Assembly: GCA_017552845.1 (NCBI GenBank) | Contig: JAFZOE010000168.1 | Span: 1-8,175 of the forward strand | DNA: 8,175 nucleotides | Source of the DNA: Clostridia bacterium | Lineage (GTDB): Bacteria; Bacillota; Clostridia; Oscillospirales; Acutalibacteraceae | Direction of reading: 5' to 3' | Part shown: piece after piece, positions 1 through 5,731 of the stretch | Position numbering within the stretch: the stretch's first letter is position 1 | Layout: the number at the start of each line of letters is the position of its first letter | The notes under the pieces: model-generated | The model's input: only the letters and a program-made list of their open reading frames with translations | What the model was told of the DNA's origin: nothing | The model's database searches: none | Translations under genes and position numbers: made by a program

Positions 1-959
1 CGATTATCTGCATACTGCTGATTATCGCCCTGCTTCTCGTTGCGCTGATTCCTTCGCTGACAAAGAGCATTTCAAAGCTTGTTTCAAACTGGGATATCTA
101 TACTCAGAAGCTCCATGTGCTTATAAGAAAAGGCGCCTCTTTCGCGAGCGCCCATAATATAAATATCGATATCACAACTGTTGAAGCGTATCTCGATAAT
201 TCCGCGGCCAAGATAATGGAGACGGTCAAGAATAATTCCAAGACCATACTCGGCAAACTCGGCGAAATCGGCAGCGGTCTTTCTAATTTCGGAATCGGCG
301 TATTATTCGGATTCTGCTTCCTCGGAGCAAAACAGACTCTGCTCAACTTCCTCGAGAGAATCCGCTGTGCAATTCACACTGAAGAGACGATTGAAAAGGG
401 CAACGACCTTTTCGGCAGATGCCATAAGATATTCATCCGCTATGTCGGCTGCACGCTGCTCGATGCCTGCATTGTAGGCGTAGCAACGCTGATTTTTATG
501 CTGATTATGCAGATGCCCTATGCCCCGCTGATTGCCGTGGTCGTCGCTGTCACAAATATCATCCCGACTTTCGGCCCGATGATCGGTGCCGCTATCGGCA
601 TATTCTTCCTGATTCTCGAAAACCCGATGCAGGCTCTCTGGTTTTTCATTTTCGCCTGCGTCCTGCAGTCGATTGACGGCATGGTTATCAAGCCGAAACT
701 CTTCAGCGATTCTCTCGGAATCCCGGCTGTCTGGACTCTTGTTCTAATCGTTCTCGGCGGAAAAATCGCGGGTATAATCGGCATCATCCTCGCTATACCC
801 TTTGCCGCAATGTTTGTGATTATCTATAAAGAAACAATTGAGCCGCGCCTTGAAAAACGCGCCGAAAAGCTCAATGCCGGAGCGGATGAAACCGGCGGCG
901 ACTTACCCGAATCTCCCGAACAGCCGGAAACAGAATCCGAAGACAAATCTGCAGAATAA
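1..959 (+). CDS. AI-2E family transporter (PF01594-type), 5' end outside the window
   Basis: The frame is open from base 3 to the TAA at 957-959, giving 318 visible residues. The GTG at 117 is internal and not the start, because the same frame continues upstream with a hydrophobic helix (IICILLIIALLLVALIPSL). The order is a membrane helix, a soluble stretch of about 75 residues, then a run of helices containing the family-typical segment TNIIPTFGPMIGAAIG (positions about 558-605) and a final glycine/isoleucine-rich helix pair. The tail after the last helix is charged and Glu/Pro-rich. AI-2E proteins are multi-pass permeases of about 350-400 residues. Members export autoinducer-2 or act as Na+/H+ antiporters, so the substrate cannot be told from sequence. 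Roughly 50-90 N-terminal residues are probably missing. The gene converges on the minus-strand metal operon and shares its terminator. Confidence 0.88.
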   Translation, partial: IICILLIIALLLVALIPSLTKSISKLVSNWDIYTQKLHVLIRKGASFASAHNINIDITTVEAYLDNSAAKIMETVKNNSKTILGKLGEIGSGLSNFGIGVLFGFCFLGAKQTLLNFLERIRCAIHTEETIEKGNDLFGRCHKIFIRYVGCTLLDACIVGVATLIFMLIMQMPYAPLIAVVVAVTNIIPTFGPMIGAAIGIFFLILENPMQALWFFIFACVLQSIDGMVIKPKLFSDSLGIPAVWTLVLIVLGGKIAGIIGIILAIPFAAMFVIIYKETIEPRLEKRAEKLNAGADETGGDLPESPEQPETESEDKSAE

Positions 960-976
960 TCAAATTAATCAATAAT

Positions 977-1010
977 AAACGGGACCGCAATCGCAGTCCC
1001 GTTTTTATTT
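977..1010. terminator. Bidirectional Rho-independent terminator between convergent genes
   Basis: A perfect 9-bp stem, AAACGGGAC (977-985) with GTCCCGTTT (996-1004), encloses a 10-nt loop. On the plus strand it runs into T-rich sequence (1002-1010), which suits the AI-2E gene ending at 959. On the minus strand it is followed by TTTATTATT, so it can also end the metal-transport operon, whose last stop codon lies at 1009-1011. Confidence 0.85.
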
Positions 1011-1569
1011 ATCCTCCGTAATAAACAGATGCATCCTTGAGCTGGAAAAACATATCCTCGCCCTCATAGTATGTGTCGAAAATGCCTGTTACTACGATAT
1101 TTGTTCCTTCAGGCGGGTAATCGGCAGGGTAGCTCAGCTTCTTCTTCGGAAGGAATTCTATTCCCTGCGAGCAGCAGGCTGTGGCATCCGAAATCAGGCA
1201 GGCGTAATAGTTTCTCGCTTCTCCTTCATATACTGCATAAGTTCCTTTCATCTTGACCGACTTGCCTTCATAATCCTTCGGGTTCGTTACCATATCCGAA
1301 ACGCGTGTATAAACCATTGTCTGGTTGAGCGTCGTCAGATCAACGGCGAAATCTTTGCCGTCGGGTATGTTTTTCGAGAAGATTCTCAGCTTTTCAACCG
1401 GCACATTCGCTTTTGCCGCAGTCGAATCCTGCGATGAAGCGGATGAGAGAATATCATCGACCGATTTGCCGTTCTGCACTGTTCCGCTTCTCGTATTCCC
1501 GGCGTTTCCGCAGGATGCGAGCGAGAAGACGAATAACAGTGCGAATATGATACAAATTGTCTTTTTCAT
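1009..1569 (-). CDS. Small lipoprotein with a Cys-Cys motif, last gene of the metal ABC operon (function unknown)
   Basis: This is a 186-residue protein with a type II signal peptide: MKK, a hydrophobic stretch (residues 5-18) and the lipobox LASC, with Cys20 as the lipidated residue. A Ser/Ala-rich linker (about 21-57) leads to a C-terminal domain. From residue 86 this domain looks like a small beta barrel (pattern DYEGKSVKMKGTYAVYEG, then YACLISDATACCSQGIEFL, then NIVVTGIFDTYYEG). Cys124, Cys132 and Cys133 are the only cysteines of the mature part besides the lipid anchor. The layout resembles the OB-fold-like C-terminal region of YcgQ/TIGR03943 proteins, which also carry a CC pair, but this is recalled similarity and not a verified match. 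Its ATG overlaps the permease stop codon by one base (TAATG), and its GGGAGG site (1579-1584) lies inside the permease gene, so translation is probably coupled. An extracytoplasmic metal-related role is inferred from context. Confidence 0.85.
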   Translation of the reverse strand: MKKTICIIFALLFVFSLASCGNAGNTRSGTVQNGKSVDDILSSASSQDSTAAKANVPVEKLRIFSKNIPDGKDFAVDLTTLNQTMVYTRVSDMVTNPKDYEGKSVKMKGTYAVYEGEARNYYACLISDATACCSQGIEFLPKKKLSYPADYPPEGTNIVVTGIFDTYYEGEDMFFQLKDASVYYGG

Positions 1570-2417
1570 TACTTTTTACCTCCCGAAATAGCGCCGGCAA
1601 GGGCGAACGCGGCGAACGCAGCTATATCAACTGCCACTATCGTTGAGCCGACGGGTGTGCCTGCTATTACAGATATGATTATGCCCGAGAGAGCGCAGAC
1701 GACCGAAAGCACAGCCGAGCAGATTGTTACCGACCTGAAACTTTTGAATACCCTCATTGCGCTCAGGGCGGGGAATATCACAAGAGCGGAAATAAGGAGC
1801 GAACCTACAAGGTTCATTGCCAGCACGATTATAACCGCTACTATCACTGCAATCAGCAGATTATAAGCTTTTGCCTTCACTCCGGTTGCGGTGGCAAAAT
1901 TTTCATCAAATGTTACTGCAAAAATCTTATTATAGAAGAAGATAAATGCGGCAATTACAAGCGCAGAGAGTATGATGCATATTACGACCTCTGACTTTTT
2001 GAGGGTGAGAATAGATGTTGAGCCGAACAGTGTTGTGCAGACATCTCCGGAAAGATTGCTTGATTTTGCAAAGATATTCATCAGCAGATAGCCGATTGCA
2101 AGCGCTCCGACCGAAATCATTGCGACCGCGGCGTCGCCTTTGATTTTCGCGTTCTGACCCGTCCTGAGCAGCAGCACCGCACTGAATACCGTTATCACAA
2201 GCACAAGCGGCATATCATCTGTGAGTTGCAGAACAGCGGCTATTGCCATTGCTCCGAAAGCCACATGCGAAAGGCCGTCTCCGATAAATGAGAAGCGTTT
2301 CAGAACCAGCGTCACGCCTAAAAGCGACGAGCAAAGAGCTATCAGAACACCGACTATCAGTGCATTCTGAACGAAGGGATACTGAAGATAAGCAAGCTTA
2401 TCGGCAAGCTGTGTCAT
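1569..2417 (-). CDS. znuB: Metal ABC transporter permease, ZnuB/ABC-3 family
   Basis: This 282-residue polytopic membrane protein is of normal length for the family and forms the channel of a Zn(II)/Mn(II) importer. Two family signatures are visible. The first is LKRFSFIGDGLSHVAFGAMA (residues 39-58), matching the usual RRxSLIGDALSHA pattern. The second is DENFATATGVKA (171-182), the cytoplasmic region before a helix that leads into NLVGSLLISALVIFPALSA (202-220). About eight hydrophobic segments can be counted. The start ATG overlaps the ATPase stop as ATGA (2414-2417). An AAGGGAGG site sits at 2427-2434, 9 nt upstream and inside the ATPase gene. Zn versus Mn cannot be decided from the permease alone. 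The symbol follows family usage and is not proof of substrate. Confidence 0.93.
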   Translation of the reverse strand: MTQLADKLAYLQYPFVQNALIVGVLIALCSSLLGVTLVLKRFSFIGDGLSHVAFGAMAIAAVLQLTDDMPLVLVITVFSAVLLLRTGQNAKIKGDAAVAMISVGALAIGYLLMNIFAKSSNLSGDVCTTLFGSTSILTLKKSEVVICIILSALVIAAFIFFYNKIFAVTFDENFATATGVKAKAYNLLIAVIVAVIIVLAMNLVGSLLISALVIFPALSAMRVFKSFRSVTICSAVLSVVCALSGIIISVIAGTPVGSTIVAVDIAAFAAFALAGAISGGKK

Positions 2418-3121
2418 TCGGCGTCGCCTCCCTTCAGCGTAGTAAAGGCGGTTGATGATTTAATATATTCATCCTTTGAACCGAAAAAGATCTCATTACC
2501 GATATGCAGGATCTTATTCGCATACCTCAGAGCCGCTTCTAAATCGTGAGAAATCATTATTACAGTGATGCCGTCGGACTTATTGAGTGCCTCAATCAAT
2601 GAATACATTTCGGCTGTCACTTTCGGGTCCAGGCCTGCAACAGGCTCATCAAGCAGAATCATTTTCTTTGCGGCGCAGAGCGCTCTTGCCAGAAGGACTC
2701 TCTGCTGCTGACCGCCCGAAAGTTCGCGGTAGCAGCGCTTTTCGAGGGATACAATATCCATTCTTTCCATATTCGAGCGCGCGAGTTCTTTGTTTTCCTT
2801 GGAATAAAACGGTTTCAGACCTCTTTCGCCCTGACAGCCCGAAAGCACTATTTCCCAAACCGAAGCCGGGAAATCCCTCTGAACATCGGTCTGCTGAGGC
2901 AGATAACCTATATCCTTCTGCTTTATTCCCTCGCCTGTGATTATCTCACCGCCCAGCGGTTTCTGAAGGCCGAGAATTGTTTTCATCAGTGTGCTTTTGC
3001 CCGAGCCGTTTTCACCGACTATGCAGAGATAGTCACCCGATTCTGTTTCAAAATTTATATTGCCTGCGACCTCTTTCCCCTCATAACCGAGTGAGAGATT
3101 GCGGCTGGTAAGCAGAGCCAT
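2414..3121 (-). CDS. znuC: Metal ABC transporter ATP-binding protein, ZnuC-like
   Basis: This 235-residue cytoplasmic ATPase powers the importer. All nucleotide-binding motifs are intact: Walker A GENGSGKST (residues 36-44), Q-loop GYLPQQ (72-77), ABC signature LSGGQ (134-138), Walker B MILLDEP (154-160) with Glu159 as the catalytic base, D-loop GLD (163-165) and switch His192 in MISHD. The length is that of a single-domain ZnuC/MntB-type ATPase without the extra C-terminal extension of proteobacterial ZnuC. The start is supported by a GAAGGTG site about 7 nt upstream. The gene begins 20 nt after the binding-protein stop and overlaps the permease by 4 nt, so the three core genes are co-transcribed. 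ZnuC, MntB and TroB cannot be told apart from sequence alone. Confidence 0.94.
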   Translation of the reverse strand: MALLTSRNLSLGYEGKEVAGNINFETESGDYLCIVGENGSGKSTLMKTILGLQKPLGGEIITGEGIKQKDIGYLPQQTDVQRDFPASVWEIVLSGCQGERGLKPFYSKENKELARSNMERMDIVSLEKRCYRELSGGQQQRVLLARALCAAKKMILLDEPVAGLDPKVTAEMYSLIEALNKSDGITVIMISHDLEAALRYANKILHIGNEIFFGSKDEYIKSSTAFTTLKGGDAE

Positions 3122-3141
3122 AACTGCACCTTCTTTTTTGC

Positions 3142-4119
3142 TTATTTAAGCGCTTCTTTGAGCACCTGAAGATTGCTCTCCATAATTGAATAATATGTAA
3201 CGCCGTTTTCAATATCCTTTGACTGCCTCGACTGCATCGAATCAAGAGTGAGTTCGGTCTGATCTTTTGATGCGCCCGCTTCTTTTACCGCTCTCGCAAT
3301 GCTTCCGTCAGAGCTTTCTATCTGCATAACAGAACTGAGCCCGAGCTCATCCAGCTTCTTTGCAAGAAAAACTATCGTCTCAAAGCTCGCCTCGCTTTCC
3401 GCCGAGCAGCCGACAAACGCCGCATAGTAGTCTATTCCGTAGTCGTCGACAAGATAGCGGAAGGGGAAGCGGTCGGCAAATACAAGAGTTTTATTCTTCG
3501 AATTGTCAACAACGCTCTTATATTCTGCATCCAGCTTTTCAAGCTTGGATACATAGTCGGTTGTGTTAGCCTTATAAACCTGACCGTTTTCCGGATTAAT
3601 TTCACAGATTTTTTCGCAGATTTCATTGCAGAGAATAACCGCATTCTTAAGAGACAGCCAGACGTGCTCATCATATTCCGGCTCTTCCTCGGCCTCTTCG
3701 CCGTCTTCCTCCTCGCCCTGCATGCCTTCTTTGATTTCCTCCTCCTTGATTGTGGAGCCGAGAGCGTCAAGCAGATTGACGGTCAGCATATTCTCGTTTT
3801 TAGCCTGCGCGAGAGTATCTTCAACCCATTCGTCGCTCTCCCCGCCGACATAGATGAATAAATCGCAATCCGAAATCTTTACTATATCGTCAACGGTCGG
3901 CTGATAGCTGTGAAGATCGACTCCGTTGTCAAGCAGAAGCGTGACTTCTGCGTTTTCGGACTTTTCGCCGAGGATCTGCATAACCCAGTCATATTCGGGA
4001 AATATGGTCGTTACGATTTTTAACTTGGAATTATCATGGTTGTTTTGCGGCTTTCCGCAGGAAGCGAAACACCCTGCAGCAAGTGTAAGAATTATAATAA
4101 TACTTATGATTTTTTTCAT
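3142..4119 (-). CDS. znuA: Metal (zinc) ABC transporter substrate-binding lipoprotein, ZnuA-like (cluster A-I)
   Basis: This 325-residue protein has a lipoprotein signal peptide. The lipidated Cys is 17 (LAAGC) or 21 (FASC); neither box is ideal. The mature part follows the ZnuA/TroA plan: IVTTIFPEYDWV, then the first metal ligand in GVDLHSYQPT (His70), an acidic loop at 126-151 rich in Glu, and the second ligand in DEHVWLSLKNA (His152). The region that normally supplies the third His (HDAFxYF in TroA-like proteins) reads FADRFPFRYL (214-223), so that His seems replaced by Ala215. The following DYGIDYYAAFVGCSAESEA resembles a clostridial subgroup of ZnuA proteins. The family captures Zn(II) or Mn(II) outside the cell and hands it to the permease. 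A GGAGG site at 4127-4131 sits 7 nt before the ATG. The loop being Glu-rich rather than His-rich, and the zinc-motif neighbours, make zinc likely but not certain. Confidence 0.92.
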   Translation of the reverse strand: MKKIISIIIILTLAAGCFASCGKPQNNHDNSKLKIVTTIFPEYDWVMQILGEKSENAEVTLLLDNGVDLHSYQPTVDDIVKISDCDLFIYVGGESDEWVEDTLAQAKNENMLTVNLLDALGSTIKEEEIKEGMQGEEEDGEEAEEEPEYDEHVWLSLKNAVILCNEICEKICEINPENGQVYKANTTDYVSKLEKLDAEYKSVVDNSKNKTLVFADRFPFRYLVDDYGIDYYAAFVGCSAESEASFETIVFLAKKLDELGLSSVMQIESSDGSIARAVKEAGASKDQTELTLDSMQSRQSKDIENGVTYYSIMESNLQVLKEALK

Positions 4120-4150
4120 TATTTAACCTCCGAATTTCAATAAAATGGCG

Positions 4151-4208
4151 CAAAAATACAAGGAACCGGCATACGCCCATAAGCCCTCGTGAGAGGGCGG
4201 TTCCTTGT
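4151..4208 (-). terminator. Branched hairpin between the small membrane protein gene and znuA (internal terminator, attenuator or processing element)
   Basis: A perfect 11-bp outer stem pairs ACAAGGAACCG (4158-4168) with CGGTTCCTTGT (4198-4208). Inside lie a strong hairpin, GCCCTC-GTGA-GAGGGC (4183-4198), and a weak one, GGC-ATAC-GCC (4168-4177), so the transcript could fold as a three-way junction. On the minus strand the structure is followed by TATTTTTG (about 4157-4150), a moderate T-run, which makes partial termination possible. No convincing promoter lies in the short gap between it and znuA, so znuA probably depends on read-through. The role is inferred. It would set the ratio of upstream genes to importer genes, or stabilise cut mRNA ends. 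Confidence 0.5.
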
Positions 4209-4218
4209 TATGATTCTT

Positions 4219-4515
4219 TTAATTCAGAAGTTTTGTTTTAAGAGAAACGGGAGTTTCGGCGGCGGTTAACAGTTTGAGTGAACCGATAGCCGAAATAATC
4301 CCGTAAAGAGCAAATGCAAATACTGCCGCTGCGGTGAACGTTGCGGTGACTGATTTGAAAATATTGACACACAGCGAAATAGCGCAGCAGATTTCGCAGC
4401 CCTCGCCGGGACAGTCGTGGTCTGATTCTGCAGCTATAAAAGCGGCGGAGGAAAGCATGGCTAGCGCAATAAGCGCCGTAACGATTATCACGGTGATTCT
4501 TCTGAACTTGGACAT
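4219..4515 (-). CDS. Small two-helix membrane protein with an HDCPGEGCEICC motif (function unknown, probable metal binding)
   Basis: This 98-residue protein has a first hydrophobic segment at residues 8-28, a short polar loop, and a second at about 52-80, ending in a short polar tail. The loop holds His33, Cys35, Cys40, Cys43 and Cys44 in HDCPGEGCEICC, with Cys49 just after. This compact soft-metal ligand set fits zinc. If the N-terminus (KFRR) is inside, the loop faces outward, the side where the binding lipoprotein works. Small clostridial proteins with an HDCxGxxCxIC loop near zinc importers are familiar to me but have no assigned function. The start is firm, with an AAAGGAGGA site 6 nt upstream (4521-4530). 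The gene follows the phosphatase gene after 33 nt and precedes znuA, so it belongs to the same transcription unit. Confidence 0.85.
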   Translation of the reverse strand: MSKFRRITVIIVTALIALAMLSSAAFIAAESDHDCPGEGCEICCAISLCVNIFKSVTATFTAAAVFAFALYGIISAIGSLKLLTAAETPVSLKTKLLN

Positions 4516-4548
4516 ACTGATCCTCCTTTCGCTGTATTTGTTTATTAT

Positions 4549-5559
4549 TTACGCCGCGGCGTTTGTCTGCTCCGCTTCTGTCTGTTCGGGCAGAGTCGCG
4601 GTTTCGTTTGTGACATCCTCTGCGGGAGCGTCGGTTTCTTCCTCGGCCTGTTCTTCGCCTTCTGCCTCGGCAGTCAGCTGTTTCCAGTGTATCTTGCAGT
4701 AGTTTTTACCATCGATTGCAGGATATTTATCCTCGCCGATTCTCGCCTTGTTGTTGCAGTCGTATTCCACATTATACGCGCATTTGACCTCGTCGCTCTC
4801 GGTCATCAGTTTGCCGAAGGAAAAACCGAAATCTGCGATTATCACGATTGCGAGAATAATATAAAACGCCTTGTAAATCTTGAGGTGGAATAAATCCTCA
4901 AAGCATATTTTGTCAAGCTTTTCCGATTTGGAGAAAATGTGCAGGGCAAGCTTTGAAATAAAGAATCCGCATACGCCGGCAAAAGTTCCTGCAAGCACAC
5001 CCGCTATAACATCGGTGGGATAGTGGACCATAAGATATATTCTGGAGCAGGCTGTGCCGAGCGCGAGCAAGGGAGGAATCCAGGCAACCTTGCCTTTTTT
5101 ATCGCTTGCCAGACAGAGGCAGAGCGCAACGGCGACCTCAAAAGCAGAGGTGGTATGACCTGAGGGGAAAGAATAGTCGCTTTCTGAGAGTGAGCCGACT
5201 GAAGTATACCAGCTTTTGAACTGCGCCCAGAAATCACTGAGCTGAAGGGTGTTATAGGGCCTTACCCTGAGCACCATCGGTTTGAGACAGAGATTGGTAA
5301 TAATTGTTCCGATTGCAACAGCGGAGATGACAGCTATGCCGTATTTTCTCGTCTTTTTGAAGCAGCAGAGAACAACCGCCAGCACTGCAACCGGGATAAT
5401 GAAATTCTCATCGCCGAGAGAAGTGAAAAGCTTTGCAACAATATTCAGAAAACCGTTCTGCATATTGCCGAAAAATGTGAATATTGCCGTATCAAGCCCG
5501 AAAAATGTCGTGTCGAGCTTGTCGCCGAGTGTTGCGGCAAGAGGAATAAGATTAAACAT
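4549..5559 (-). CDS. PAP2-superfamily membrane phosphatase with a C-terminal Cys/His extension, first gene of the metal operon
   Basis: This 336-residue protein has the three PAP2 motifs complete: KPMVLRVRP (residues 93-101), FPSGH (131-135) and SRIYLMVHYPTD (172-183), with His135 and His179 as the expected catalytic pair. Such enzymes remove phosphate from lipid phosphates such as phosphatidic acid or undecaprenyl pyrophosphate, with the active site facing outward. Several helices surround the motifs, and one more helix follows at about 231-247. After it comes a soluble stretch with Cys260, Cys268, Cys288 and His291 (C-x7-C-x19-C-x2-H, ending NYCKIHW), which looks like a small zinc-ribbon-type unit. 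A Glu/Ala/Thr-rich tail (about 297-336) closes the protein. The ATG at 5557-5559 is preferred over an upstream in-frame TTG at 5613 because a GAGG site precedes it and the TTG lies at the predicted transcription start. The lipid substrate is unknown. Confidence 0.9.
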   Translation of the reverse strand: MFNLIPLAATLGDKLDTTFFGLDTAIFTFFGNMQNGFLNIVAKLFTSLGDENFIIPVAVLAVVLCCFKKTRKYGIAVISAVAIGTIITNLCLKPMVLRVRPYNTLQLSDFWAQFKSWYTSVGSLSESDYSFPSGHTTSAFEVAVALCLCLASDKKGKVAWIPPLLALGTACSRIYLMVHYPTDVIAGVLAGTFAGVCGFFISKLALHIFSKSEKLDKICFEDLFHLKIYKAFYIILAIVIIADFGFSFGKLMTESDEVKCAYNVEYDCNNKARIGEDKYPAIDGKNYCKIHWKQLTAEAEGEEQAEEETDAPAEDVTNETATLPEQTEAEQTNAAA

Positions 5560-5566
5560 ACAACAA

Positions 5567-5570
5567 CCTC
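5567..5570 (-). promoter_or_regulatory. Ribosome binding site that fixes the phosphatase start
   Basis: On the minus strand GAGG (in GCGAGGTT) lies 7 nt before the ATG at 5557-5559. No comparable site precedes the in-frame TTG at 5613, so the protein begins MFNLIPLAA. Confidence 0.7.
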
Positions 5571-5590
5571 GCTTGAATAATTGGTATGAC

Positions 5591-5606
5591 TGCGGAATCA
5601 TCCGCA
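5591..5606 (-). repeat. Inverted repeat in the 5' leader of the metal operon
   Basis: TGCGGA-ATCA-TCCGCA is a perfect 6-bp dyad with a 4-nt centre, about 7-20 nt downstream of the predicted transcription start and upstream of the phosphatase ribosome binding site. It could be an RNA hairpin at the 5' end of the message or a repressor operator. The standard Bacillus Zur box core (TCGTAATnATTACGA type) does not match. Confidence 0.5.
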
Positions 5607-5619
5607 ATTTCAATTCTGT

Positions 5620-5648
5620 ATTATATCATTATTCATTATAAAAATCAA
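5620..5648 (-). promoter_or_regulatory. Sigma-A-type promoter of the metal-transport operon
   Basis: On the minus strand TTGATT (5643-5648) and a consensus TATAAT (5620-5625) are separated by exactly 17 bases. Transcription would start near 5613, leaving a leader of about 54 nt before the phosphatase ATG. It is the only strong promoter seen upstream of the six-gene string, and it lies just past the terminator of the neighbouring reductase gene. Confidence 0.75.
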
Positions 5649-5667
5649 GTTTACATATAATACACTT
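5647..5667. promoter_or_regulatory. Candidate operator dyad at the -35 edge of the metal operon promoter
   Basis: AAGTTTA-n7-TACACTT is an inverted repeat of 7-nt arms with one mismatch (AAGTnTA/TAnACTT). It touches the -35 element of the operon promoter. Its position fits binding by a Fur-family regulator such as Zur, but it lies in AT-rich DNA where imperfect dyads arise by chance. No regulator gene is in the window. Confidence 0.25.
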
Positions 5668-5695
5668 AACAAAGTATAATATTTGTTTTCTACTC

Positions 5696-5725
5696 AATAA
5701 AACAGCCCCGCTTTTCAGCGGGACT
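5696..5725 (-). terminator. Rho-independent terminator of the flavin oxidoreductase gene
   Basis: On the minus strand AGTCCCGC (5718-5725) pairs with GCGGGGCT (5704-5711), an 8-bp stem with one G-T wobble and a 6-nt loop. GTTTTATT follows. It begins 6 bases after the TGA stop at 5732-5734 and isolates this gene from the metal operon downstream. Confidence 0.85.
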
Positions 5726-5731
5726 GATTAT

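Noticed and set aside
117..119. GTG as start of the AI-2E gene
   Set aside because: The frame remains open to the left edge and encodes another membrane helix, so the gene begins outside the window.
3626..3861. Overlapping Ser/Phe-rich plus-strand frames opposite znuA
   Set aside because: They are low-complexity mirror images of the Glu-rich loop codons (GAG/GAA) of znuA, with no start signals.
4158..4208. tRNA-like cloverleaf
   Set aside because: The fold is only about 51 nt, with no TpsiC (GTTCGA) or anticodon arm and no CCA end. A terminator or attenuator hairpin fits better.
5560..5613. Longer phosphatase version starting at TTG 5613
   Set aside because: The TTG coincides with the predicted transcription start and lacks a ribosome binding site. 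The ATG at 5557-5559 has one, and the extra 18 residues look non-coding.
5650..5680. Promoter-like TTTACA and TATAAT on the plus strand
   Set aside because: The spacing is 19 bases and no plus-strand gene follows. The DNA is AT-rich intergenic sequence where such matches are expected by chance.
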